64,000 nt of DNA from Herbaspirillum sp. ASV7 (GTDB taxonomy: Bacteria > Pseudomonadota > Gammaproteobacteria > Burkholderiales > Burkholderiaceae_D), in contig NZ_JAELUH010000005.1 of assembly GCF_016429215.1 (NCBI RefSeq), positions 1-64,000 of the forward strand, written 5' to 3'. The translations under genes and the position numbers were made by a program. The notes under the pieces are model-generated. The model was not told the origin of the DNA. It saw nothing but the letters and a program-made list of their open reading frames with translations, and did not search any database. Of the stretch, positions 1-7,791 are shown piece after piece; the stretch's first letter is position 1; each line of letters begins with the position of its first letter.

Positions 1-9
1 TGTAGTGTA

Positions 10-42
10 TCGTCGGCAGCGTCAGATGTGTATAAGAGACAG
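10..42 (+). other. Illumina Nextera read-1 transposase adapter (non-genomic)
   Basis: Bases 10-42 match the complete 33-nt Nextera read-1 adapter, from TCGTCGGCAGCGTC to the 19-bp Tn5 mosaic end AGATGTGTATAAGAGACAG. Bases 1-9 lie outside it and are also probably library sequence. This is a sequencing artefact left at a contig end. Translations through it give the peptides MCIRDR and MYKRQ, and neither should be annotated as protein. Genomic sequence starts at about base 43. Confidence 0.97.
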
Positions 43-325
43 GTTCGTGCACGGCGGACTCTACCTTCTTCTCGCTATCTCACCCATCCTGGGTTGGATG
101 AATGCTGCAGAGCGTGGCTGGAACCTGTCCTTCTTCGGCTTGATGCAGCTGCCCGCAATCTTCCCTGCAAATTCCGATTTGCTGGCCACGATCGGGGATT
201 GGCATATTGCGTCGGTCTGGGCACTATTAGCGCTGATCGGCTTACATGTATGCGCTGCTCTCTACCATCAAATTATTCTGAAAGATGGAACCCTTACTCG
301 AATGCTTCCCTCAAGCAATCGATAG
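43..325 (+). pseudogene. cytochrome b561 family protein, C-terminal fragment cut by the contig end
   Basis: This is about the last 92 residues of a cytochrome b561-type integral membrane protein (di-haem quinol-oxidising cytochrome family). The frame begins VHGGLYLLLAISPILGWMNA, which carries a conserved haem-ligand type His, and a second His sits in the last helix (GLHVCAALYHQ). It ends with the family-typical DGTLTRMLP tail. The start is missing because the contig begins here inside adapter sequence, so the gene may be intact in the organism. The apparent start codon upstream lies inside the adapter and is false. The residues differ from the b561 segment at 3458, so this is not the missing half of that chimera. 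Confidence 0.8.
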
Positions 326-387
326 CCTACAGTCTGCTCATTGAATGCTTTTTGCTTCAATGAGCAATTCATGCAAAGTCGCTTCAT

Positions 388-657
388 ATGATTGCTGGGC
401 ATCTACCCTGTGCCCTTAAGATGATTTTTCACTTAGTTAGCTTAGATGAAGTTTTCGACGCATCACTTTGGGTATTCGCCCTATCAGGCATCGCTGGCAG
501 CATCATAGGAGGCTATTTCCTGTATAAGTGCTGGGATGGACGATGTCCGTTATTGGAAGCTATCCAATCGCATTATGAATCAGCGCTCAACAATGTGAAA
601 ATCGAACGGCCATCTCAGGGCTACGATGAATTAGAAGGAACTTCACGGAAAGCATAA
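388..657 (+). CDS. small putative membrane protein, unknown
   Basis: An 89-codon frame, or 78 codons if the ATG at 421 is used. It encodes a single hydrophobic segment (VFALSGIAGSIIGGYFLYK) followed by a charged C-terminal tail. I do not recognise the family and see no good ribosome binding site before either ATG. Base composition here is clearly lower in GC than the genes beyond 1400, in keeping with a degraded or acquired stretch. It could equally be a chance frame. Confidence 0.3.
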   Translation: MIAGHLPCALKMIFHLVSLDEVFDASLWVFALSGIAGSIIGGYFLYKCWDGRCPLLEAIQSHYESALNNVKIERPSQGYDELEGTSRKA

Positions 658-818
658 CAATTTGCTCTGGCATCATTGAGGGCATGATGCTCAGGCAGCT
701 TATGTTCCTGATGAAACTCATAACGCAATAGCTCATTGATGCGATCAGCAACGAGGCGGCGCTTGCACCATGGAGGCACGCGGCCATCCAGGGCGTTATA
801 AAAGAGGAAGGAACGCAC

Positions 819-962
819 ATGCAGACCTATATGGGCGTGCCTCCGACCGGCAGAAAATTGCGCTTCACATCGTGCGACATCTTCCGAGTGGCTGAGGGGA
901 AATTTGCCGAACATTGGGGTATGGGCGACATCGCCGGCGTCATGGCGCAGCTCAGGTCTTGA
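819..962 (+). pseudogene. SnoaL-like / ester cyclase C-terminal remnant
   Basis: A 47-residue frame reads [20 protein letters not shown] and continues with [26 protein letters not shown] before a stop. This is the typical C-terminal half of SnoaL-like polyketide/ester cyclases of the NTF2-like superfamily: the G(I/V)PPTGR turn, the (D)IFR.(A/D)GK strand and the EHW...D ending. No N-terminal half can be followed upstream in any one frame, so the gene is broken. It abuts the aldo/keto reductase remnant at 976. Confidence 0.6.
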
Positions 963-975
963 TGAAAGCTGCCTA

Positions 976-1383
976 ACCGTTGCAGCGGCTGGGCGTGGAC
1001 CACATCGACATTTATCGTCCGGCCCGTCTGGATCCGACAGTGCCGATATGGTCAAGGCTGGTCATGTCGGACACATCGGGCTTTCGGAAGCAGGCACACA
1101 GACGATCCGCAGAGCCGCCGCCGTGTATCCCATCAGCGATCTGCAAATTGAATATTCGCTGGTCTCGCGCGGGATCGCAGACGACATCCTGGTCAGTTGC
1201 CGAGAGCTTGGTATCGGCATTACCGCTTACGGAGTGCTGTCGCGCGGTCTGATCAGCGGCCACTGGAGAGCCACAGCCGGCCCCACCGACTTCCGCCCGC
1301 ATAGCCCGTGCTTTCAGCCCGGCAACGTGGAACACAATCTCGGCCTGGTGAAAACGCTCAGAGCCATCGCAGCAGAGCTCGTT
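976..1383 (+). pseudogene. aldo/keto reductase remnant, frameshifted and truncated at both ends
   Basis: Two frames together give the middle of an aldo/keto reductase. From about 980 the frame reads [20 protein letters not shown]. From about 1043 a different frame reads [20 protein letters not shown], then the strand with [12 protein letters not shown] and [17 protein letters not shown]. The family's usual stretch of about 10 residues between the two blocks is missing, and the junction lies at CCGAT, consistent with a small deletion between short repeats. The catalytic N-terminus (Asp/Tyr region) is absent. The 3' part runs into the opposing regulator at 1384. Non-functional. Confidence 0.75.
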
Positions 1384-2406
1384 CTAGCTGACGGATTGGC
1401 GCGCGCCGGACCAGCGCTTGTATTCTGCTGGGGTTTTTCCGGTCAACTGGATGAAGGCGCGCCGGAAGGAGCTTTCGTCCTTGTAGCCGCATTTCTGGGC
1501 AACCTGCTTCACGCTCGTCCCTGGCACATCCAGCAATACGCAAGCGGTTTCTATGCGCACGCGGGTGATGAATTCCTTGGGCGATTCATCGGTGATGCCC
1601 TTTATCCGGCGATGCAAGGTTCGCTCGCTCAGGTTCAGAGCCACGGCCAGTTCGGCTGCACTCAAGCCCGGATTGGCATGGCGGACGATCTGCTCGGCTT
1701 GTAGCAGCAGAGAATCCGTCGCGTTGATGAAACCACGCGGCGCATAGATGAGCTGCGGCAGCGGCAAGCTGTCGGCCACGGAGATATCGGCCGCCAGCTT
1801 GGCGACCTCGGGGCCGGCAAGGCATTTGATGACATGCAAAGCGAGATCGATCCAGGACAAGGGACCGCCGGTGGTGATGATGCCGTCTTGCTCTTCCACG
1901 GCTGTTCCCCACACCGGATGGGCCTTCGGGAATCGCTGTTTGAAGGTCTGATGCAACCACCACGTGGTGGTACAGCGCCGTCCGTCCAGCACACCGGCCT
2001 GGCCCAGCACGAAGGTCCCCGCACAGGCGGCACCGATAAGCAGACCTTCCCGCTGGCGCTGGTTGAACCAGTCTGCAGCATGCCTGACCGAATCGGAGTC
2101 CGGTGGAAGTCCATCCGCCCCGAGCGCCATTCCGGCGATCAGGGCGGCGTCGCAGGACCTTGCCTCGTCAAGCGCGCCGTCTACCGCAATGCGTCGGCCT
2201 TGAGGATCCCGCAAATCCTGGCCTCCGGCACTCAGAATCACGGTATCGAAATGGGGAAGGCTCGCCCCGCCCTCGCCTACCTGTTGCGGCAGCGGCACGG
2301 CCTGCGGTGGTCGGCGCAATGCCTGGCTGGTGATCCAGAACAAATCCACCAGACCAGTAATCGAGGACAAAAGGCTCCCCTCCACCGCCACGATCGCAAT
2401 CAACAT
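1384..2406 (-). CDS. GlxA-family transcriptional regulator (DJ-1/PfpI domain + AraC HTH)
   Basis: A 340-residue regulator. The N-terminal half (about 1-190) is a class-I glutamine-amidotransferase-like DJ-1/PfpI fold, with the nucleophile-elbow-like segment [19 protein letters not shown] and the TTWWLH strand. The C-terminal half holds two AraC-type helix-turn-helix motifs ([15 protein letters not shown] and [20 protein letters not shown]). This is the architecture of GlxA-type activators. It is divergent from the exported alpha/beta hydrolase at 2532, with an inverted repeat in the 125-bp gap, so it probably controls that gene and itself. The effector is unknown. Its 3' end has overrun the reductase remnant at 976-1383. 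Confidence 0.9.
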   Translation of the reverse strand: MLIAIVAVEGSLLSSITGLVDLFWITSQALRRPPQAVPLPQQVGEGGASLPHFDTVILSAGGQDLRDPQGRRIAVDGALDEARSCDAALIAGMALGADGLPPDSDSVRHAADWFNQRQREGLLIGAACAGTFVLGQAGVLDGRRCTTTWWLHQTFKQRFPKAHPVWGTAVEEQDGIITTGGPLSWIDLALHVIKCLAGPEVAKLAADISVADSLPLPQLIYAPRGFINATDSLLLQAEQIVRHANPGLSAAELAVALNLSERTLHRRIKGITDESPKEFITRVRIETACVLLDVPGTSVKQVAQKCGYKDESSFRRAFIQLTGKTPAEYKRWSGARQSVS

Positions 2407-2454
2407 GACCGTCCCTGCTCCGAAAATGATGAGTTGGCGAATTCTGCACGAAAT

Positions 2455-2470
2455 ATGGCTAGTTAGCCAT
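2455..2470. promoter_or_regulatory. inverted repeat in divergent promoter, candidate operator
   Basis: ATGGCTA and TAGCCAT form a perfect 7-bp inverted repeat with a 2-base centre (GT), lying between the AraC-type regulator start at 2406 and the hydrolase start at 2532. Position and symmetry suit a regulator site. Binding by the neighbouring GlxA-type protein is inference. Confidence 0.45.
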
Positions 2471-2531
2471 CTTACGCTGCAAGCTTCAACTTTATAGACT
2501 GTGCCTAACCTATCTATCCAAGGAGCCCATC

Positions 2532-3320
2532 GTGCGATTCCGTTTCAACTATCTGCGCTTTCTTACCTCTGCCTTGAGCCTCGGCATGATCATGACCAGT
2601 CATTCCGCTGCGGCAGCCACACCGGCACCTGCGCCCGCCATCCGTAACATCGTGCTGGTGCATGGTGCACTCACCGACGGCACCAGTTGGTCACCTCTTG
2701 TCGTCAAGCTGCAGGCGATGGGCTATCACGTGAGCGCCGTGCAAAATCCCTTGAGCTCACTGGCCGCTGACGTCAAGGCGACCGAGCGCGTCTTGCGTCG
2801 GCAGGATGGAAATGTCCTGCTGGTAGGCCATTCCTGGGGCGGTGCGGTCATCAGCCAGGCCGGCAATGCGGCCAATGTCAAAGGACTGGTCTATCTTTCG
2901 GCACTTGCCCCTGACAGCGGCGAATCGGTGCACGACTTGATGACGGCAATCAACACCCCGATGAATGGCTTGTCGCCGGATCAGGACGGGATGATCTGGA
3001 TGGATGATCCGGCCAGGTTCCGTCAATTCATGGCCGCGGACGTGCCCATGACGAAGGTCAAGGAACTGGTGGCAGCCCAGCAGCCCATCGCGGCAACCAC
3101 GCTGGGTGAGAAAGTCGAGCATGCAGCCTGGCGAGACAAGCCCACCTGGTACCTGAAGGCAGACAACGATCAGGCGCTTCCGGCGGCGGTGCAACAAACC
3201 ATCGCACAGCGGATGGGCGCCCATCTCGTGTCGGTCCGCTCCAGCCATATGTCTTATCTCTCGCACACGGACGCGGTGGCCAAGCTGATTGACCAGGCGG
3301 CCAGGGAATCGGCGAAATAA
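2532..3320 (+). CDS. exported alpha/beta hydrolase
   Basis: A 262-residue serine hydrolase. A signal peptide covers roughly residues 1-28 (hydrophobic core LTSALSLGMIM, Ala-rich cleavage site). The mature part has the oxyanion strand VLVHGALTDG, the nucleophile elbow GHSWGG with Ser101, an acidic residue in YLKADNDQALP and a C-terminal His in SSHMSYLSH, which complete a catalytic triad. The closest recognisable group is the small alpha/beta hydrolases related to plant-type esterases and hydroxynitrile lyases; the substrate is unknown. The start is GTG, chosen because AGGAG lies 6 bases upstream. It is divergent from the GlxA-type regulator, its likely controller. Confidence 0.85.
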   Translation: MRFRFNYLRFLTSALSLGMIMTSHSAAAATPAPAPAIRNIVLVHGALTDGTSWSPLVVKLQAMGYHVSAVQNPLSSLAADVKATERVLRRQDGNVLLVGHSWGGAVISQAGNAANVKGLVYLSALAPDSGESVHDLMTAINTPMNGLSPDQDGMIWMDDPARFRQFMAADVPMTKVKELVAAQQPIAATTLGEKVEHAAWRDKPTWYLKADNDQALPAAVQQTIAQRMGAHLVSVRSSHMSYLSHTDAVAKLIDQAARESAK

Positions 3321-3457
3321 AGGGCAAGCTGCTTGGGGATCGCTGGTGCGCAGCCCTGCCGGATCAGAGGTCTGCACCCATCTGGCAACGCCATCGACTC
3401 CCCATCAGTGGCCTGAGCAAACACCCCTCCTCTGCCCACTCTCCCGGAAGCTGCTCC

Positions 3458-4147
3458 ATGGACCGCTACACCCGACCTGCCGTGCTGCTGCACTGGCTCA
3501 TTGCCCTGCTGATCATCTCCGCCTTCGGGCTGGGTCTGACCATGGTCGATATCCCTGGCCTGACGCCGACCAAACTGAAGTATTTTTCCTGGCACAAGTG
3601 GCTGGGCGTCACCGTGCTGGCCCTGGCGGCTGCTTCCCTCACCCTCTCCGCACAAGCGGCCCCGCTCAAGGTCGACGCCGCCAAGAGCACCGTCACCGCC
3701 ACCTTCAAGCAACTGAACGTGCCGGTCGATGCCAGGTTCACCAGGTTCAACGCCGCCATCGACTTCGATGCCGCCAAGCCGGAACAAGGCAAGGCCACGG
3801 TAGACATCGACGTCACCAGCTTCGACCTGGGTGAAGCCGAGTACAACAAGGAAGTGCAGAAAAAGGAGTGGTTCAACGCCGCCCAATTTCCCAAGGCCAG
3901 CTTCGTGGCCGGCAGCATCAAGGCCGCTGGCGCAGGCAAGTACGACGTGGCCGGCAAGCTGACCATCAAGGGCAAGACCGCCGAGGTGAGCTTCCCTCTC
4001 ACGGTCAAGAAGGACGGCAGCACCCAAGTCTTCGACGGAGCCCTGCCCATCAAGCGGCTGACTTACAGCGTCGGTGAAGGTGAATGGAAAGACACCAGCA
4101 TGGTGGCCGATGACGTGACGATCAAGTTCCACATCGTCACCCAGTAA
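3458..4147 (+). CDS. YceI-family protein with a cytochrome b561 N-terminus (chimera)
   Basis: 229 residues. Residues 1 to about 52 (MDRYTRPAVLLHW to SWHKWLGVTVL) are the beginning of a cytochrome b561: first transmembrane helix, one haem-ligand type His in LLHW and the SWHKWLG segment. They run without a break into a YceI signal-peptide-like stretch (ALAAASLTLSAQAA) and a complete YceI beta-barrel lipocalin-like domain (APLKVDAAKS to the C-terminal IKFHIVTQ), which binds isoprenoid-type lipids in known family members. b561 and yceI genes are often adjacent, so an in-frame deletion joining them is the simplest origin. An AxA site remains, so the YceI domain may still be exported. It is too short to bind haem as a normal b561. 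The start is the b561 ATG. Confidence 0.8.
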   Translation: MDRYTRPAVLLHWLIALLIISAFGLGLTMVDIPGLTPTKLKYFSWHKWLGVTVLALAAASLTLSAQAAPLKVDAAKSTVTATFKQLNVPVDARFTRFNAAIDFDAAKPEQGKATVDIDVTSFDLGEAEYNKEVQKKEWFNAAQFPKASFVAGSIKAAGAGKYDVAGKLTIKGKTAEVSFPLTVKKDGSTQVFDGALPIKRLTYSVGEGEWKDTSMVADDVTIKFHIVTQ

Positions 4148-4192
4148 CAGGTCCGCTCCAACCGCAACGGTACCTCGTTTCACACGATCTCG

Positions 4193-4210
4193 CACTGCCG
4201 CCGGGCAGTG
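4193..4210 (+). terminator. possible hairpin terminator after the YceI gene
   Basis: CACTGCC and GGCAGTG pair in a 7-bp stem with a 4-base loop, followed by TCTTGTCC rather than a true T-run. It lies 46 bases past the YceI stop and could end that transcript. Confidence 0.35.
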
Positions 4211-4297
4211 TCTTGTCCTGACTTCTCTCACATCTGCGAAAGTGCATCATGATGGTGGTCAGGATGCAAGAAAACGCAGGCATTCACTCACTGCGTT

Positions 4298-5224
4298 TCA
4301 CGATCCCTTGATCATCCCCATGTCTCTTTCAGCATGCTCGGTGAGGAAGGGGCCCAGGAAATCGACAAATGCGGCCGCCGCAGGTGTGAGAGAGCGGGTT
4401 GAGGGCAGATAGAGCGACATCTCGCGGATCACTTCGGGCTCTTCAACCCGCCGCATGACCAGGCCGAATGCATGGGCCAATACGCCGACGTAGGCTGGAC
4501 ACAAGGTCACCGCCAGATCTGCTGCCGCCAGCCCGAGGGCCGTGGAGAGGTGGGTCACCGTGTGGCTGGGCATGAAGTGCTGGTCAGGTGGCAAGGCATT
4601 GAGTGCCTTGGCTACGTGCGTGGCGTAATCGTGGCTGGCCACCACGCTCGGATATTTTGCCAGCACATTCCAGGTGATTTTCTTTCGCCGGGCCAGGGGA
4701 TTGCTGGCGGTACACCACAATACCCAGGGCGTCTCATACAGGCCGATCCGGCGCACGCCTTCTCCGGTGGCGCGATCAGGGCCGACCGCTATATCGACGT
4801 GATCGCTCTCTACCGCATCCACCAGATCTTCGACCGCACAATCCACCAGCCTGACCTGCACTCTCGGCTTGACTTTGCGATACGCGGCCATGGCGTGCGG
4901 CATGAGCGCGCTGGCCACGAACAGAGGTGCGGCCACCCGGACGACGCCGGTGGTCTTGTTTTTGAGGTCCTGCGCCGTCTGCGTGGCCTGGTTCAACTCG
5001 CGAAGCACCCGTTCGGCGGCCGGGCGAAAGTCGCGCCCTGGCTTGGAAAGTGCCACTCGCCGGGTAGTGCGATCAAACAAGGGGAATCCCAGCTCTTCCT
5101 CCATTTCCTTGATCACCAGGCTTACCGCGCCCGGTGTGAGATGCAGGCGCTTCGCTGCGAGGTTGAAGCTCTCCGTATCGGCAACGGCGAGAAAGGCACG
5201 CAACTGCTTGAGGGTGAGGTTCAT
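4298..5224 (-). CDS. LysR-family transcriptional regulator of the glc/hppD cluster
   Basis: A 308-residue LysR regulator. The N-terminal winged HTH is clear (LKQLRAFLAVADTESFNLAA, then RLHLTPGAVSLVIKEMEEEL) and is followed by a periplasmic-binding-protein-like effector domain from about residue 90. It is divergent from glcE at 5360, and the 135-bp gap holds an ATTATT-N11-AATAAT LysR-type box. This makes it the probable regulator of the glcEFD-hppD-transporter-esterase operon. The coinducer would be the pathway substrate or an intermediate (inference). Confidence 0.9.
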   Translation of the reverse strand: MNLTLKQLRAFLAVADTESFNLAAKRLHLTPGAVSLVIKEMEEELGFPLFDRTTRRVALSKPGRDFRPAAERVLRELNQATQTAQDLKNKTTGVVRVAAPLFVASALMPHAMAAYRKVKPRVQVRLVDCAVEDLVDAVESDHVDIAVGPDRATGEGVRRIGLYETPWVLWCTASNPLARRKKITWNVLAKYPSVVASHDYATHVAKALNALPPDQHFMPSHTVTHLSTALGLAAADLAVTLCPAYVGVLAHAFGLVMRRVEEPEVIREMSLYLPSTRSLTPAAAAFVDFLGPFLTEHAERDMGMIKGS

Positions 5225-5252
5225 CGTATTCCAGAAAATATTAATGATGCCG

Positions 5253-5275
5253 ATTATTGAGAGAAATCAAATAAT
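5253..5275. promoter_or_regulatory. LysR-type T-N11-A box
   Basis: ATTATT (5253-5258) and AATAAT (5270-5275) are an inverted repeat separated by exactly 11 bases, the classic LysR recognition spacing. The site lies just upstream of the regulator's own start at 5224 and 85 bp before glcE. Confidence 0.6.
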
Positions 5276-5359
5276 AAGCGAAAAGAACTCGATTGTTGAA
5301 GTCCTCGCTGCTCACTAATATCCCACCCAACAAGCCGATGAAGCCAAGCAGGAGACAAG

Positions 5360-6508
5360 GTGAGCAAGAACCAGAACAATACGTGCGCCATAGCGCCAAT
5401 CGAGGACTTTGACGGCGCGGCGTGGCTCACATCGCTGCAGGAACGCATCCGCAGCGCAGTGCATCTTGGACAGCTGCTGCGTATCGAGGGCAACGGAACC
5501 CGCGGCCAGGAACATGGTGTGACGGCGGGTGCGACCTTATCGCTTGCTGCCTGTCAAGGTATCGTCCAGTACGAACCGGATGACCTGGTGATTACGGTAC
5601 GCGCTGGCACCCCGGTGGCCGAGGTGCAGCGCATATTGGCGCTGCAGGGGCAAATGCTAGGATTCGAGCCGCCGCTGCAGGCAGGGTCTACCATCGGCGG
5701 CACGGTGGCGCTGGGCTGGTCCGGTCCGCGCCGCCCCTTTGCCGGAGCCCTGCGCGATCATCTGTTGGGCGTGCGCATGCTCGATGGTCTGGGACGCGAC
5801 CTGCGCTTCGGCGGGCAGGTGGTCAAGAATGTGGCAGGTTTCGATGTCGCACGCCTGATGGCCGGCAGCCTGGGCTTGCTCGGCCCCTTGCTGGAAGTGT
5901 CGCTGCGTGTGATTCCCTGCCCCGCAGTCGAAAAGACGACGGTGCTGGCGTTGGACGCTGCCGCTGCCTTGGCCCTGATGCAACGCCTTCCCACCGGTCC
6001 CGGATTGTTGAGCGGCGCCGTCCACGTCGACGGCAGCCTCTACCTGCGCAGCGCCGGCTCGTTCGAATGCGTCGATGCTTTCCTGCGCCGCCAGGGCGGC
6101 ACGTTGCTGGAGCAGCACAGCTCCGAAGCGTTCTGGCAGGGCTTCGCGCATCAGACCCATCGTTTTTTCTTTCCATCGGCAGCCCGTCATGGCCAACCAA
6201 TGCGGCTGTGGCGTGTCTCGGTGCGGCCTGGTTCGCCGGTCATGGACATCGGTGCGGCCACTGCCATCGACTGGGCCGGCGCGGTGCGCTGGGTGTGGGC
6301 GCCAATGAGTGCGTACCCGGCATTGAAACAGTGGGCAACTGCTCACGGTGGTCACGTTGCCCTGTGGCGTCATGGCACGCGCCAGGAGCACGAGACCGTC
6401 CTGCAGGCCGCAATGGCGCCGGTACTGCTGGATGTGCACCGCCGCATCAAGCAAGTCTTCGATCCCCACGGCATCTTCCATCCCGGCCGCATGTTTGCGC
6501 CCTGCTGA
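5360..6508 (+). CDS. glcE: GlcE-like FAD-binding subunit of a 2-hydroxyacid dehydrogenase
   Basis: 382 residues, the usual length for GlcE, with the PCMH-type FAD-binding segments LSLAACQGIVQYEPDDLVIT and GSTIGGTVALGWSGPRRPF and the GGQVVKNVAGFDVARL block, ending in DPHGIFHPGRM. In glycolate oxidase, GlcE works with GlcD (flavin) and GlcF (iron-sulfur) to move electrons from a 2-hydroxyacid to the respiratory chain. The GTG start has AGGAG 5 bases upstream. It is first in an operon with glcF, glcD and hppD. That neighbourhood suggests a substrate other than glycolate, namely 4-hydroxyphenyllactate. Confidence 0.88.
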   Translation: MSKNQNNTCAIAPIEDFDGAAWLTSLQERIRSAVHLGQLLRIEGNGTRGQEHGVTAGATLSLAACQGIVQYEPDDLVITVRAGTPVAEVQRILALQGQMLGFEPPLQAGSTIGGTVALGWSGPRRPFAGALRDHLLGVRMLDGLGRDLRFGGQVVKNVAGFDVARLMAGSLGLLGPLLEVSLRVIPCPAVEKTTVLALDAAAALALMQRLPTGPGLLSGAVHVDGSLYLRSAGSFECVDAFLRRQGGTLLEQHSSEAFWQGFAHQTHRFFFPSAARHGQPMRLWRVSVRPGSPVMDIGAATAIDWAGAVRWVWAPMSAYPALKQWATAHGGHVALWRHGTRQEHETVLQAAMAPVLLDVHRRIKQVFDPHGIFHPGRMFAPC

Positions 6509-6531
6509 ACCACCTCATTACAGGAAAGCCC

Positions 6532-7791
6532 ATGCGCGTCGAATTTGATCAATGGATGAAAGCCAGTAGCGCCGCACCGGATGCCCAGCGCATCATCGAG
6601 TCCTGCGTCCACTGCGGTATTTGTACCTCGGTCTGCCCTACCTACGATCTGCTGGACCACGAACTGGACAGCCCGCGCGGGCGCATCTATCTGATCCGCG
6701 ACATGCTGCAGGGCGCGCCCGTGAGCGCGCGTACCCGAGATCACCTGGACCGCTGCCTGACCTGCCGTGCCTGCGAATCGGCCTGTCCCTCCGGTGTCGA
6801 GTACGGCCGGTTGATCGACATCGGCCGCGAGGAAGTCGAGCGCCGTGTCCCGCGCAGTCTGGTTGAACGCATCAAGCGCACACTGCTGCGCCGTGCACTG
6901 CGAAGCCGCCGCATGTTGCGCGTGACGCTGCAGGTGGCGTGGACATTGCGAGGCATGATGCCGGCGGGATTACGCAGACGCATCCCGGCGCCCCCTGCGG
7001 CTCTGGCAGTGCAACCCGCCTCGCAGCTGGCCAGGCAGCACGCCCGTCGCGTGCTGACCCTGAACGGTTGTGTGCAGGGGACGGTGGCACCGGGATATGA
7101 CCAGGCGTTGGCGCGGATCCTCGATCATTTCGGCGTGACGCTGGTCACGGCGAAGGGAACTGGCTGTTGCGGCGCCATCAGCCAGCACCTGGGCGCAGCC
7201 GATGAAGCGAAACAGGCCATGCGCCGCAATATCGACGCCTGGTGGCCGCTGCTGGAAGCAGGCGCCGAAGCCATCGTGCTGACATCAAGCGGCTGTGGCA
7301 GCATGGTGGAGGATTATGCGCATCTGCTCAAGGATGATCCAGGTTATGCCTCCAAGGCAAAACATATCAGTGCGCTGCTGCGCGACCCGGTGGAACTGGT
7401 GGGTAGTCTGTGGAGCGTCAGCAACTTGCCGCTGGCGCCCCTGCCGTCAGGTCAGGAGCAACTGGTGTTCCATCCACCATGCAGCCTGCAACATGGCATG
7501 CGCCTCAAAGGTCGGGTCGAGTTGCTGCTGCAGCGCGCCGGCTATCAGCTCGCCCCGGTCGCCGATGGCCATCTCTGCTGTGGTTCGGCCGGGACGTATT
7601 CACTACTGCAACCGGTGCTGGCGGCACAACTTGGGCAGCGCAAGCTCGAGAAACTGATGGCGGGCAAGCCGCAGCAGATTGCCTCGGCCAATGTGGGCTG
7701 CATCATGCATCTGCAGAAAGAGAGCCCGGTGCCCGTGCGGCACTGGCTGGAAATCCTGGCCGAGCGCCTGCCAGCAAGGGAGCAGCCATGA
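6532..7791 (+). CDS. glcF: GlcF-like iron-sulfur subunit of a 2-hydroxyacid dehydrogenase
   Basis: 419 residues. Two ferredoxin-type 4Fe-4S motifs are visible: CVHCGICTSVCP (Cys25, 28, 31, 35) and CLTCRACESACP (Cys75, 78, 81, 85). Two CCG-type cysteine-rich domains follow (GTGCCGAI with SSGCGSM, and FHPPCSLQHG with HLCCGSAG). This is the standard GlcF/LldE-type layout. The ATG at 6532 is preceded by CAGGAAAG and starts with MRVEFDQWM; the open frame continues upstream into glcE but that part is not GlcF-like. The stop overlaps the glcD start (ATGA), showing translational coupling. Confidence 0.9.
   Translation: MRVEFDQWMKASSAAPDAQRIIESCVHCGICTSVCPTYDLLDHELDSPRGRIYLIRDMLQGAPVSARTRDHLDRCLTCRACESACPSGVEYGRLIDIGREEVERRVPRSLVERIKRTLLRRALRSRRMLRVTLQVAWTLRGMMPAGLRRRIPAPPAALAVQPASQLARQHARRVLTLNGCVQGTVAPGYDQALARILDHFGVTLVTAKGTGCCGAISQHLGAADEAKQAMRRNIDAWWPLLEAGAEAIVLTSSGCGSMVEDYAHLLKDDPGYASKAKHISALLRDPVELVGSLWSVSNLPLAPLPSGQEQLVFHPPCSLQHGMRLKGRVELLLQRAGYQLAPVADGHLCCGSAGTYSLLQPVLAAQLGQRKLEKLMAGKPQQIASANVGCIMHLQKESPVPVRHWLEILAERLPAREQP

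Noticed and set aside
28-363. Open frame starting MYKRQ overlapping the b561 fragment
   Set aside because: Its start is inside the Nextera adapter and the remainder has no family features; the b561 frame is the real one.
43-4147. Idea that the b561 fragment at the left edge is the missing half of the b561-YceI chimera
   Set aside because: The edge fragment looks like a different b561 subgroup (GWMNAAERGW type), and an AraC regulator and a hydrolase gene lie between them.
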